Assembly (NCBI GenBank): GCA_029432815.1
Contig: JAROBA010000019.1
Coordinates: forward strand, 1-64,000
From: Pontiellaceae bacterium B1224
GTDB taxonomy: Bacteria; Verrucomicrobiota; Kiritimatiellia; Kiritimatiellales; Pontiellaceae
Direction of reading: 5' to 3'
DNA: 64,000 bases
This document shows positions 17,176-26,683 of the stretch, piece after piece (position 1 is the first letter of the stretch; each line of letters starts with the position of its first letter). The notes below the pieces were generated by a model, which saw only the letters and a program-made list of their open reading frames with translations, was not told the origin of the DNA and made no database searches. A program made the translations under genes and the position numbers.

Positions 17176-18672
17176 ATGTTGAGGAAAATTCATCGACTGC
17201 AACTCCTGGCTGTATTGCTCGTTACTGTTTTTCCAAACATTGGAAATGCGGAAGATAAAACGGCAGAGAAGCGTACAAACTTCCTTCAGATTCTGACCGA
17301 TGATCAGGGGTGGGGCGATCTGCAGTCTTTCGGCCATGTCTTCATCCAGACACCGCACATCGATCAACTGGCGGCGGAAGGGATCAAGTTTACCCAGTGT
17401 TATGCCGCTGATGCGGTCTGTTCTCCTTCGCGCGCATCGATTCTGACCGGAAGAACGCCATACCGGAACGGGGTCTTCCGCTGGATACCGGCGGATCATT
17501 ACTGTTACCTGGAGGCGGATGAAGTCACGCTGCCTCAGCTCCTCAGGAAGCAGGGCTATCAAACCGCCCATTTTGGAAAATGGCATCTGAGCAATTATAT
17601 GGAGGAGCGAATCAAGGTGGACGGCGAGTGGCCGCAGCGGTTTAAGAATTTTGGCTTCAGCACCGATCCGGATCAGCCGACAATGAACGACTATGGCTAC
17701 GATTACTGGTTTGCGACAGGCAATGTGGCGCGGCCGTGTCATGAAAACCCGGAAAACTTTTTCCTGAATGGAAAGGCGATGGGGTTGATGGAAGGGTTTT
17801 CGGCCCAGATTGTGGCTAAGGAGCTGGTTGAATGGCTGCGTGAACACCGGGACGAAAATAAGCCCTTTTTCATTACGCTCTGGTTCCATGAACCGCACGG
17901 CCCCATCCAAAGCGATCCCCGGTTCATTGAGCGGTATGCAGGGGATGTGGATGATCCGGACCTCAAACAATATTTCGCCAACGTCACGCAAATCGATGAG
18001 GCGGTCGGGGAAATCGTACAGGCCCTGAAAAATGAAGGTGTCTATGATGACACCTTGATTTGGTACACCAGCGACAACGGACCGGAAGGGGATACCGAAT
18101 ATGGATCTCCCGGCAAGTCGACTAACCTGTGGCGTAACCGCTATCGCGGCAGCACCGGCGGATTGCGTGGAAGAAAGCGCCACACGCATGAAGGAGGAAT
18201 CCGGGTTCCGGGCATCATTTCCTGGCCCGCCGGTTTTGAACGAAACGGTTTGATGCCGGGAGTAATTTCGGATGAACCTATCATCGGTTCCGATGTATTC
18301 CCGACCTTTCTTGAGATTGCAGGTATTGACCTGCCGGAAGACGTTACGCTGGATGCCACGTCCATTGTGCCGATTTTGGAAAACCGGGAATTCCAGCGTG
18401 CAAAACCGCTCTATTGGCGGAACACCAGCAAGGAGTTCCGGATTGCCCTGCGCGATGGTGATTGGAAAATCCTCGGAACCTCCGATTACAGCCGATTTGA
18501 ATTATACAATCTGGCGAAGGATCCCCGGGAAACCACAAATCTTGCTCTGCACGAACCGGAACGGTTTGAACGGTTGAAAGCGGCGCTCATTGCATACGAC
18601 TCGGATGTACTCCGGGAAGGGCCGGATTGGTGGAAGCAGGATAAAACCGCAGAAGAAATGCCGAGCCTATAG
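17176..18672 (+). CDS. secreted S1-family sulfatase (1)
   Basis: Sulfatases of this family hydrolyse sulfate esters with a formylglycine made from Cys or Ser. The signature CSPSRA has C82 as the residue to be converted, counting from the ATG at 17176. The N-terminal metal site FLQILTDDQGWGD, the HFGKWHLS block, the HEPHGP block and the late YTSDNGPEG metal motif are all present. An N-terminal signal peptide ends in NIGNAED. The ORF is open further upstream inside the previous gene, but the ATG five bases after that gene's stop gives a proper signal peptide. A dispersed palindrome (17231) codes FPNIG just before the cleavage region. Confidence 0.92.
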   Translation: MLRKIHRLQLLAVLLVTVFPNIGNAEDKTAEKRTNFLQILTDDQGWGDLQSFGHVFIQTPHIDQLAAEGIKFTQCYAADAVCSPSRASILTGRTPYRNGVFRWIPADHYCYLEADEVTLPQLLRKQGYQTAHFGKWHLSNYMEERIKVDGEWPQRFKNFGFSTDPDQPTMNDYGYDYWFATGNVARPCHENPENFFLNGKAMGLMEGFSAQIVAKELVEWLREHRDENKPFFITLWFHEPHGPIQSDPRFIERYAGDVDDPDLKQYFANVTQIDEAVGEIVQALKNEGVYDDTLIWYTSDNGPEGDTEYGSPGKSTNLWRNRYRGSTGGLRGRKRHTHEGGIRVPGIISWPAGFERNGLMPGVISDEPIIGSDVFPTFLEIAGIDLPEDVTLDATSIVPILENREFQRAKPLYWRNTSKEFRIALRDGDWKILGTSDYSRFELYNLAKDPRETTNLALHEPERFERLKAALIAYDSDVLREGPDWWKQDKTAEEMPSL

Positions 18673-18718
18673 GTTCGGGCAATCGCATGGGAGATGCGAA
18701 AGAAAGGAAGCTGACTTT

Positions 18719-21163
18719 ATGTTTAAGAAAATTGTCATGTGGGGTGTGCTGGGTGCTGTTCTGGTTTCACAAGGTGCTAGGCCTTCCTATCGCCGTGGTA
18801 TGACGATGATAAAGCCTTCTGAGCAGTGGCGTGAAGCGCTTCCTTCGGGCAACGGTCTCATTGGTGCGCTGGTTTATGGTTCGGTGAATGAGGAACGCGT
18901 TTTGTTTAATCATAACGAGCTGTGGTATGGCGGGCGGATCGCAGCGTTGCCGGATATGTCGGGCGAGCTTGAAGTGGTGCGGGAGCTGATGCTGGAAGGT
19001 AAATACGTCGAGGCCAATAAGTACTATTCTCAGAAAATAAAGGGGATGGGGTTCAAAGGTACCAACGCGCGATACCATCCGGCCTTTGATATGCTCGTGA
19101 CCACCGATACAGAACAGATGTTTGAAGACTTTGCCCGAACATTGGATTTTGAAACCGGTGAAGTAGAGGTCAAATGGCGTGATGGCGACACGCGCATTTC
19201 CAGGAAACTATTTGTCTCAATTCCGGACGATGTTTCTGTGATGTCGATCTCTGCCGATAAAGCGGGGGCCATCAGCGGCAGTGTGACTCTGGATATTCAC
19301 GACCTGAAAGATGCCATTGATAAGAGCGGTAAATATATTGATTCGCCCTTTACCTATAAGACCCTTGTGGATGGTGATTTTGTGGAGTTTCACGCGGATG
19401 GGACCGATGGCGGGGAATTCGGAGGTGTGCTGCGGGTCATCTGTTCCAACGGAAAGGTGGAAGCCGGACGCCGTGATATTCGTTTTTCGGGCACGGATGA
19501 TGTGCTGCTTATCCTTGGTTTTTTTGCGAACGAAGAGGCGTCTACAGCTGTTCCGCGTCTGAAAAAAGAATTAGCGGAGCTGGAGGGGGATTATGCAACG
19601 CTGTTTAATCGACATGCCCCGCTGCACCGGAAAAAATTCGATACGGTACGGATTAATATTAATCCGAAGGGCCCGCAGGATACGCCCAATGAAGTTCTGT
19701 TGCTGGATGCCTATCAGCATCCGGCGTCACCGGAGTTGGTTCAGCGTTTGGCCGACTACGGGCGCTATCTGCTCATTTCCAGTACGCGGCCCGGAGGCTA
19801 TCCGGCCAATCTGCAGGGGATTTGGAACGGGGATTATATTCCGCCGTGGGCCGGCTTCCTCGGCAATAATGAAAACCTTCAGATGAACTATTGGCAGGCG
19901 CTGCCCGGTGATCTGGAAGGCTCGATGATGAACTTTTTTGATTACTTCGACAGCAATCTGGATGACTTTCGATATAACGCGAAACAGCTGTTCGGCTGTC
20001 GTGGAATCTTCATTCCGCCGTTTATGTCGCCGGAATCCGGTGTGCTACGGCATACCGCTCCGCACGTGATTCATTGGACGGATGCCGCTGGCTGGCTGGC
20101 TTCCTTTTACTACGACTATTATCTGTTTACCGGGGATGAAGAATTTCTCAAAAAACGCGCCATACCTTTCATGAATGAAGTGGCCCTGTTTTATGAGGAT
20201 TACATCGTGAAAGGCCCCGATGGGAAAAATATGTTTTTCCCGGGGTCGTCTCCGGAAAACTATCCGAGCAGCTTAGAGGATCGAGTCAAGGTCCACATGA
20301 ATGCGACCATATCCTACGCGGTCGCCAAAGAGAACTTCAGCAATCTGGTTGACGCGTGCGAACGGTTGGGCCTTGAGCAGGAAGGCGTGGCACGTTGGAA
20401 CCAGCAGCTGGCCGATATGCCGAACTACCAGGTGAACGAAGACGGTGCCATCCGCGAATGGATGCATCCTGATTTTACCGATTGTTATGAGCACCGCCAT
20501 CAGTCGCATATTTATCCGCTCTTCCCGGGAACGGAAATCACTGAGGAATCCAATCCGGAAATTTATGAAGCCTGCCGGGTGGCGATCGAGAAGCGGTTGG
20601 TCATCGGGCTGCAGTCGCAGACGGGGTGGTCGCTGGCGCACATGGCCAATGTCTATGCCCGTCTCGGAGATGGCGCTCGGGCCAAGGATGCTCTGGATAT
20701 TCTGGCGCGCAGCTGCCTGGGGCAGAACCTGTTTACCTATCACAACGATTGGCGAAAAATGGGCGTCACGACCACGCATGTGTATGGACGGACATCGCCG
20801 TTTCAGATGGATGCTAATTTCGGCATTCCCGCCGCCGTAATGGAAATGCTGTGCGGGTCCACATCCGACATGTTGCGCATTCTGCCGGCACTGCCGACGG
20901 CATGGCCGACCGGCGAGTTTAGCGATATGCTGACCCGTACCGGCGCGCGCACATCGGCGAGCTGGGATATGGAGACCAAGACGATTGAACTGCAGCTGAC
21001 TGCGCTGCGCGACAATGTTTTTGATATCAGGTTTCCGGGGGAAGTGGCCGAGCTGTCTGCCAGTACCCCTGACGCGGTGTCCGGTTCGTCGTACGGTCAG
21101 CGTTACCGTTCCGTGAGGATGATGAAGGGCGATGAATTGCAACTGAGCATTCGGCTTAAATGA
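18719..21163 (+). CDS. secreted GH95-family glycosidase (alpha-L-fucosidase type)
   Basis: Family 95 enzymes are inverting alpha-L-fucosidases, with some alpha-L-galactosidases. The 814-residue protein has a short signal peptide, then the family's N-terminal beta domain opening (WREALPSGNGLIGALVYG, HNELWYGG). The (alpha/alpha)6 catalytic region contains NLQGIWNGDYIPPWAG, NLQMNYWQALPGDL, WTDAAGWLA and SSPENYP. The HRHQSHIYPLFPG and QMDANFGIPAAVMEML blocks follow. These are typical of family 95 and include its catalytic acid/base and Asn/Asp region. The start at 18719 follows AAAGGAAG. It shows that fucose is a component of the target polysaccharide; whether it accepts sulfated fucose is unknown. 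Confidence 0.9.
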   Translation: MFKKIVMWGVLGAVLVSQGARPSYRRGMTMIKPSEQWREALPSGNGLIGALVYGSVNEERVLFNHNELWYGGRIAALPDMSGELEVVRELMLEGKYVEANKYYSQKIKGMGFKGTNARYHPAFDMLVTTDTEQMFEDFARTLDFETGEVEVKWRDGDTRISRKLFVSIPDDVSVMSISADKAGAISGSVTLDIHDLKDAIDKSGKYIDSPFTYKTLVDGDFVEFHADGTDGGEFGGVLRVICSNGKVEAGRRDIRFSGTDDVLLILGFFANEEASTAVPRLKKELAELEGDYATLFNRHAPLHRKKFDTVRININPKGPQDTPNEVLLLDAYQHPASPELVQRLADYGRYLLISSTRPGGYPANLQGIWNGDYIPPWAGFLGNNENLQMNYWQALPGDLEGSMMNFFDYFDSNLDDFRYNAKQLFGCRGIFIPPFMSPESGVLRHTAPHVIHWTDAAGWLASFYYDYYLFTGDEEFLKKRAIPFMNEVALFYEDYIVKGPDGKNMFFPGSSPENYPSSLEDRVKVHMNATISYAVAKENFSNLVDACERLGLEQEGVARWNQQLADMPNYQVNEDGAIREWMHPDFTDCYEHRHQSHIYPLFPGTEITEESNPEIYEACRVAIEKRLVIGLQSQTGWSLAHMANVYARLGDGARAKDALDILARSCLGQNLFTYHNDWRKMGVTTTHVYGRTSPFQMDANFGIPAAVMEMLCGSTSDMLRILPALPTAWPTGEFSDMLTRTGARTSASWDMETKTIELQLTALRDNVFDIRFPGEVAELSASTPDAVSGSSYGQRYRSVRMMKGDELQLSIRLK

Positions 21164-21183
21164 GTAAAGTTGGAGAAGAAATA

Positions 21184-22569
21184 ATGATTAAAAAAATGAT
21201 ATGCGCATTAACTGTTTTGTGTGCCGTGGCGGTACAGGCCGCAGAGACTCGGCCGAACATTCTGTTCATCTTTGCGGATGACTGGGGATGGGGGGATCTG
21301 AGCTGTCATGGACATCCGTATGTAAAGACGCCGAACATCGACCGTCTTGCGGAGGGGGGCACCGACTTCCACCGCTTCACGGTGGCCAGCCCGGTCTGTT
21401 CGCCAAGCCGCGCTGCGGTGATGACCGGTCACTTTCCCGGTCGCCATAATATCGACGGGCACTTTGCCACCGTTTCGAGTAATGAGCGGCGGAACATGCC
21501 GGACTGGCTTCCGCTCGACGCGCCATATCTGCCTCGTATGCTGAATGAGGGGGGCTATGCCACCGCGCATTATGGAAAGTGGCACCTTTCCAATGAAATG
21601 ATTACCGACTCTCCTGCGCCGGGCGAATACGGCTACGATCACTATGGCGCGTTTAACTGTTCCGGTTCGCAGATGCCGTGGTTTGAAGATGCCATGAATA
21701 CCATCGCCTTCATGGAGAAAAGTCAGGCAGCAGGGAAGCCGTTTTTCATCAACGTCTGGATGCACGAACCGCACACCCCGCATCATACGCTTCCGGAATA
21801 TCGCTGGCGTTTCCAGGGATTGGAAGAGGGGGATAATATTTATGCCGGCATCCTGTCGCACGCCGATGATCGCGTGGGGGAAATTCTCGACGCACTGGAT
21901 CGTTTGGGTTTAGCAGATAACACGCTGGTAATTTTCAGTTCAGATAACGGACCGGCCGGTGCCAGTGATGAGCTTACGTTATCATACGACCCCGCAACCG
22001 GCGCAGGCTATGGCCGGGGTGCATCTAAAGGTACAACGGGGGGCAGAAAAGGCTATAAGGCATCGCTGTTCGAAGGCGGCGTCGGCGTGCCGTTTCTGGT
22101 TCGCTGGCCGGGCAAAGTCGCCGCCGGGAAGGTGGACGACGTATCGCTCATTTCCGCCGTCGACCTGCTGCCCACCTTTTGCGAAGTTGCTGGCGTGGAA
22201 CTGCCGGAAGGGTACGAGCCGGATGGCATGAGCATGGTGCCGGTGCTGGAGGGCAACAAAGCGCCCGTTCGCGTAAAACCGCTCTTTTGGAAATATCCAT
22301 CGCGCTGGCCGGCACGGGACACCAAGCCTGACCACTGGGTTTCCTTTGCGGTGGTGGATCAAACCTGGAAGCTGGTAGCCAATGAGGATCTCAGTTATGT
22401 CGAGCTCTACGACATCGCCAACGACCCCTACGAAGAAAATGATCTGAAGGAACAGCAGCCGGAAACCGTGGAACAGCTGATCGGAAAACTTAAAACTTGG
22501 CAGGGCACACTTCCGTCCAAACCTGAAGGCAATGTGTTTTCGGTGCTGCGCGAACAGGACGATAAATAA
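21184..22569 (+). CDS. secreted S1-family sulfatase (2)
   Basis: The signature is CSPSRAAVMTG with C72 as the formylglycine residue. Metal and substrate blocks are NILFIFADDWGWGD, YGKWHLS, WMHEPHTPHH and FSSDNGPAG, followed by the TTGGRKGYKASLFEGGVGVPFLVRWPG region that is well conserved among S1 arylsulfatase-like enzymes. A signal peptide ends AVQAAE. The ATG at 21184 was chosen because GGAGAAG precedes it; an upstream ATG overlapping the fucosidase stop has no such site. A dispersed palindrome at 21811 codes FQGLE. It ends in a TAATG overlap with the next sulfatase, so translation is probably coupled. Confidence 0.92.
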   Translation: MIKKMICALTVLCAVAVQAAETRPNILFIFADDWGWGDLSCHGHPYVKTPNIDRLAEGGTDFHRFTVASPVCSPSRAAVMTGHFPGRHNIDGHFATVSSNERRNMPDWLPLDAPYLPRMLNEGGYATAHYGKWHLSNEMITDSPAPGEYGYDHYGAFNCSGSQMPWFEDAMNTIAFMEKSQAAGKPFFINVWMHEPHTPHHTLPEYRWRFQGLEEGDNIYAGILSHADDRVGEILDALDRLGLADNTLVIFSSDNGPAGASDELTLSYDPATGAGYGRGASKGTTGGRKGYKASLFEGGVGVPFLVRWPGKVAAGKVDDVSLISAVDLLPTFCEVAGVELPEGYEPDGMSMVPVLEGNKAPVRVKPLFWKYPSRWPARDTKPDHWVSFAVVDQTWKLVANEDLSYVELYDIANDPYEENDLKEQQPETVEQLIGKLKTWQGTLPSKPEGNVFSVLREQDDK

Positions 22570-23870
22570 TGAAAACGGTATTTGTTATCTCACTCGCGTT
22601 TGCTCAGCTGGCATTCGCCGCGCCTAAACAGAATATCATCCTGATCATGGCGGATGACATTGCCTATGATAACAATTTCGGGGCCTATGGCGCACGCGAG
22701 TCCTGGACGCCTAGACTGGATCAGCTGGCGAAAGAGGGCGTCATGTTTGAGCAGGCCTATTCCTGCCCCAAGTGCACGCCCAGTCGTGTGAAATTGATGA
22801 CCGGGCGCAGCGGCATCCGGAACTACGAAGGGTTCGGCACGCTTCCGTCTGCGGAGATTACCTTTGCCCACATGCTCAAGCAGGTGGGATATAAAACGCA
22901 TGTGGCGGGCAAATGGCAACTCGATGGCAAGGGGGGCACCGAAACGAGCGAGGCCGGTTTTGATTCGTGGTTCCTTTGGAATACCAATTTAGGGCGCGGC
23001 AGTCGCTACTGGGAACCGGACTTTGATGTGAACGGAAAGCACATCGTCTTTGGCAAGGATGAGTACGGCCCCGACCTCTGCGTAAAATCGATCATGGAAT
23101 TTATCGAGAAGAATAAGGAGGGGCCATTCCTGGTCTACTATCCGATGCTGCTGGTCCACGGCCCGTTTGAGCCGACGCCCGACAGCGGCGTGCGTGAGCG
23201 TAAGGACTCGCAGAAAAATTTCGAGGACATGATCAAATATATGGATAAGTGCGTCGGCAGAATCCTCGATGGGCTCAAGGAATTAGGCATCGATGAAAAC
23301 ACGGTGGTAATTTTCTGCAGCGACAATGGAACGAACCGGGCACTCACCTATGAATCGTTCGGCGAAATCGTGGACGGAAAAAAAGGGGTGCCGCACGACC
23401 GAGGTACGCACTCCCCGATGATTGTTCGTGACCCAGTCAATATTCCCGCAGGGACGCGATGCGCCGACATTATCGATTTTTCCGATGTGCTGCCCACCCT
23501 GGCTGAAATCGGCGGCGCAAAGCTGCCGGAGGTCGATCTCGACGGCCGTAGTTTCTGGCCGCAGTGCAAAGGTGAAGCCGGCAACCCGCGGGAATGGATC
23601 TTCCAATACTACTGGCCGAAAAGCTGGGGCTGGATTCCCGACGAGCTGGGCGATGAAGAACTCATCTGGGTGCATAATCAGCAATACAAACTTCATGGCA
23701 ACGGACTGTTTTACGATATCGTAAACGATCGCGAGGAACTCAGTCCCATCCCGCTGGAAAAACTCACGTCTGAGCAAACCGAAGCCTATGAAATGTTTAA
23801 AGCGGCTATCGCATCCAAGCCGAAAACAAATCCTGCGTATCAGGAAAAAATGAAAAAGAAGGCGAAATAA
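22569..23870 (+). CDS. secreted S1-family sulfatase (3)
   Basis: The signature is CTPSRVKLMTG with C69 as the formylglycine residue. Other blocks are NIILIMADDIAYDN, VAGKWQLDGK, YPMLLVHGPFEPTP and FCSDNGTNR. At 433 residues it is the shortest sulfatase here and lacks part of the C-terminal subdomain of its neighbours. A signal peptide ends AFAAPK. It begins on the TAATG overlap with the previous gene and ends the same way with the next. The sequence differs greatly from the other four sulfatases, which suggests a different sulfate position. Confidence 0.92.
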   Translation: MKTVFVISLAFAQLAFAAPKQNIILIMADDIAYDNNFGAYGARESWTPRLDQLAKEGVMFEQAYSCPKCTPSRVKLMTGRSGIRNYEGFGTLPSAEITFAHMLKQVGYKTHVAGKWQLDGKGGTETSEAGFDSWFLWNTNLGRGSRYWEPDFDVNGKHIVFGKDEYGPDLCVKSIMEFIEKNKEGPFLVYYPMLLVHGPFEPTPDSGVRERKDSQKNFEDMIKYMDKCVGRILDGLKELGIDENTVVIFCSDNGTNRALTYESFGEIVDGKKGVPHDRGTHSPMIVRDPVNIPAGTRCADIIDFSDVLPTLAEIGGAKLPEVDLDGRSFWPQCKGEAGNPREWIFQYYWPKSWGWIPDELGDEELIWVHNQQYKLHGNGLFYDIVNDREELSPIPLEKLTSEQTEAYEMFKAAIASKPKTNPAYQEKMKKKAK

Positions 23871-25711
23871 TGAATCGATGGATAGGTACAGCAGTTATGG
23901 CGGTCGCGGTGCTTCACACCGTGCCGGTTCTTGGCGAAGCCGAACGGCCGAAACCCAATGTGGTGCTGATTCTGGCGGACGATCTGGGGTGGCAGGATGT
24001 GAAATGCTACGACGTTGATGAGCCATCGGCCTATGACACGCCGTATCTGGATGCGTTTGCGAAGAAGGGCGTCATGTTCTGGCAGGCCTATTCCCCCGCA
24101 CCAAGCTGTTCGCCATCGCGCTGCGCCATCATGAGTGGAGACCACCCGGCGCGCTCGCAGAAAACTCACGTGCTGGGCGGCTGCCCTCCCCATGCGAAGA
24201 AGAAATCGGACGCCATGATCGACCCGTGGTTCAGCGGTCGCATGCCGGAGGATACCTTCACGCTGGCGCGCGCGATGAAGGCCAACGGATACACCACCGG
24301 GCACGCCGGCAAGTGGCATATCGCGATCAATCACAAAGCCTTCCCGCAACCCGAGGATGTGGGGTTCGATTATACGCGTTCTACCCGCGGTGCCCACAGC
24401 GGCAGCGGCATGAAGAACCGCCTCACCGGTTTTGCCACAACGGCCGAGGATGATCCGTATCGCCTGGATGAGAAGGGCTTCCCTTTTGATCAGAATAACG
24501 AGGACGCATTGACGTTTATTCGCGAAAATAAAGATAAGCCTTTCTTCCTGTACTACTGTACCTGGCTGGTTCACAGCCCGATGGTCACGCGGAACGAAGC
24601 ATTGCTGAAAAAGTATGCCGAGCGCATGGGCGTCGAGCCAGGGCTCAAGGATGACAAGGGAATGAACGGGCAGAAAAATCCGTTTTACGGTGCCATGGTT
24701 GAATCGCTCGATTATTACGTGGGTCAGTTCCTTCAATATCTGGAAACGACGGAAGACTCGCGCTGGCCGGGGCACATGCTCAGCGAAAACACCTATATTA
24801 TTTTTGCCTCGGATAATGGCGGCAGCAAGAGCTACACCGACAATACGCCTCTGGATCTGGGTAAAACGTCGGCCAAAGAGGGAGGCACCCGTGTGCCCAT
24901 GTTTATCGTTGGGCCGGGTATTGCGGCGGGTGTGCAAACGGATGTGCTGGTGAACGGTCTCGATTTTTATCCGACGATTCTTTCGCTGACGGGATCGGAG
25001 CGGCCGAAGGATAAAAATTTGGACGGATGCGATATCGCGCCGTTACTGCTGGATGATCCGACCGATCCATCGTTGGTGAAACAGGCCAATGGTTCAGTGC
25101 GTGACTCGATGATGTGGCACTTTCCTCATGGCCGTTCCAAGGAAAGCACACTGATTGTCGGCGACTATAAACTGATTCATAACTACGATCATTTGAATAA
25201 CGACGGCACGCCGGAGCTTGAACTCTTCCAGCTGTATAAAACCGAAAATGGGAAAAAGGTGCGGGTGGATATTGAAGAGGCCCATAACCTGGCCGCGCAG
25301 ATGCCCGAAAAGACGGCCGCTCTGAATCGCCAGCTCACGGAAATGCTGACCGGAATGCAGGCGAGCTATCCCTACTACAATCCGGAAAACAAAGACCTGC
25401 CCGGGCAGGATTCGGTCTGCTCCGTTCAATCCCATAAAGAAACAGGGAATACCGCAGTGTTCACTTTCAAGGAAAACGGCGCGGAAATCGTGCGGGCCGA
25501 TCTGATCTATACGCTCAACGGCGGTGAAGAATATGAGGAGTGGTTCCGGGCTCCGGTAACACTGAGCGGCACAACGGCATCCGTCGAGCTGCCCGCCGGG
25601 ACGACGCACTATTACCTCAACCTGGTCGATGAAAATAATTTTCTGGTGAGCTATCCCGAGGTCATAGGGAGCCGGGGGGATTATTCGAAGCAGGCGTTAG
25701 CCGCTAAATAG
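23870..25711 (+). CDS. secreted S1-family sulfatase with C-terminal extension (4)
   Basis: The signature is CSPSRCAIMSG with C80 as the formylglycine residue. Other blocks are NVVLILADDLGWQD, HAGKWHIA, YCTWLVHSP and FASDNGGSK. With 613 residues it is the longest sulfatase of the group. The last 100 residues (from about DSVCSVQSHKETG) look like a beta-sandwich appendage, with alternating charged and hydrophobic strands and no known motif. A signal peptide ends VLGEAE. It overlaps the previous gene by the TAATG junction and is two bases from the esterase gene. Confidence 0.92.
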   Translation: MNRWIGTAVMAVAVLHTVPVLGEAERPKPNVVLILADDLGWQDVKCYDVDEPSAYDTPYLDAFAKKGVMFWQAYSPAPSCSPSRCAIMSGDHPARSQKTHVLGGCPPHAKKKSDAMIDPWFSGRMPEDTFTLARAMKANGYTTGHAGKWHIAINHKAFPQPEDVGFDYTRSTRGAHSGSGMKNRLTGFATTAEDDPYRLDEKGFPFDQNNEDALTFIRENKDKPFFLYYCTWLVHSPMVTRNEALLKKYAERMGVEPGLKDDKGMNGQKNPFYGAMVESLDYYVGQFLQYLETTEDSRWPGHMLSENTYIIFASDNGGSKSYTDNTPLDLGKTSAKEGGTRVPMFIVGPGIAAGVQTDVLVNGLDFYPTILSLTGSERPKDKNLDGCDIAPLLLDDPTDPSLVKQANGSVRDSMMWHFPHGRSKESTLIVGDYKLIHNYDHLNNDGTPELELFQLYKTENGKKVRVDIEEAHNLAAQMPEKTAALNRQLTEMLTGMQASYPYYNPENKDLPGQDSVCSVQSHKETGNTAVFTFKENGAEIVRADLIYTLNGGEEYEEWFRAPVTLSGTTASVELPAGTTHYYLNLVDENNFLVSYPEVIGSRGDYSKQALAAK

Positions 25712-25712
25712 G

Positions 25713-26681
25713 ATGATGAAAAATATGAAACAGATCATTGGGTCCATGTTGGGCATTTTCGTGATGGTAAACGCCTATGCGCTGGAGCCGCTGAAAGGTG
25801 ACGGCGATATTGAGGTCAAGAAGTCCGTGGATAGCCCGGGCAAAAAGATGCTCAATGTTTTGTTCAAGCAGACACCGCAGGGTGGGGTGTACTTTGACTT
25901 CTATTTCCCCGATGAGGATACGCGTTCGGAAAAGCCGGTGGTGATTTTTATCCACGGCGGCGGATGGGCGGCCGGTAATAAAAACAAGGCGGGATCCGGC
26001 TCCTTCAATGTCGTGCACCGGGCGCTTTTAAAGGAGGGCTTCTGTGTGATGTCGGTGGGCTATCGGCTGGTTGACAAAAAGAACGGAACCACGACGATGC
26101 GGGACTGCGTGATCGATTCGATGGACGCGCTCCGTTTTCTTTCCGCCTACCGGAAAGAGCTCGGGATTGATCCGAACCAAATCTATACTTTCGGCGATTC
26201 GGCGGGCGGGCATCTCGCCCAGATGGTCTTGCTCGCACCGCCGGACAGCTTGCAAGGCGATCCGGAGCTTGCGAAGTATTCCTATAAAACCGTTGCGGGT
26301 GTTTCCTGGTACGGTCCCTGCGATTTCCAGGATCCGGAACTGTTTAACGGAAGTACCCGCTTTGCCGGTCGGATTATGGGGAAAGATGCGCAGCCGGAAG
26401 ATAAAGACGCGCGCCACCGCGAAATGAGCCCAGTCACGTATCTGACGAAGGAGAGTCCGGCGCTGCTCATGGTTCAGGGGGATAAAGACACCACCATTCC
26501 GGTGAAACAGGCGTACCGTATGCAGGTGGCCCTCGAGACCATCGATGCCCCGGTCGAGATTCTGATCGTCAAGAATGCGGGGCATAATTTCCGGTCGGTG
26601 GATGCGCCGATCGAACCGACGCGCGAAGAAATCGAGGAACAGACCATTGAGTTCTTTTTGACCGCTGGAACAGGGAGATAG
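25713..26681 (+). CDS. secreted alpha/beta-hydrolase esterase
   Basis: The 322-residue protein has a signal peptide (MVNAYALEP end) and the lipase/esterase fold blocks: oxyanion HGGGWAAGNK, nucleophile S163 in GDSAGGH, Asp in VQGDKDTTIPV, and His in NAGHNF. It resembles the BD-FAE/acetyl-xylan-esterase-like enzymes that remove acyl groups from plant or algal polysaccharides. Its place among four or more sulfatases points to acyl groups on the same substrate. A possible later start (25728) would still keep the signal peptide. Confidence 0.85.
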   Translation: MMKNMKQIIGSMLGIFVMVNAYALEPLKGDGDIEVKKSVDSPGKKMLNVLFKQTPQGGVYFDFYFPDEDTRSEKPVVIFIHGGGWAAGNKNKAGSGSFNVVHRALLKEGFCVMSVGYRLVDKKNGTTTMRDCVIDSMDALRFLSAYRKELGIDPNQIYTFGDSAGGHLAQMVLLAPPDSLQGDPELAKYSYKTVAGVSWYGPCDFQDPELFNGSTRFAGRIMGKDAQPEDKDARHREMSPVTYLTKESPALLMVQGDKDTTIPVKQAYRMQVALETIDAPVEILIVKNAGHNFRSVDAPIEPTREEIEEQTIEFFLTAGTGR

Positions 26682-26683
26682 GC

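Noticed and set aside
17155-18189. 344-residue minus-strand ORF opposite sulfatase 1
   Set aside because: The plus strand holds a full sulfatase with its signature; the antisense frame has no recognisable domain.
23840-24937. 365-residue minus-strand ORF opposite sulfatase 4
   Set aside because: A long antisense frame produced by GC-rich codon use; the sulfatase on the plus strand is certain.
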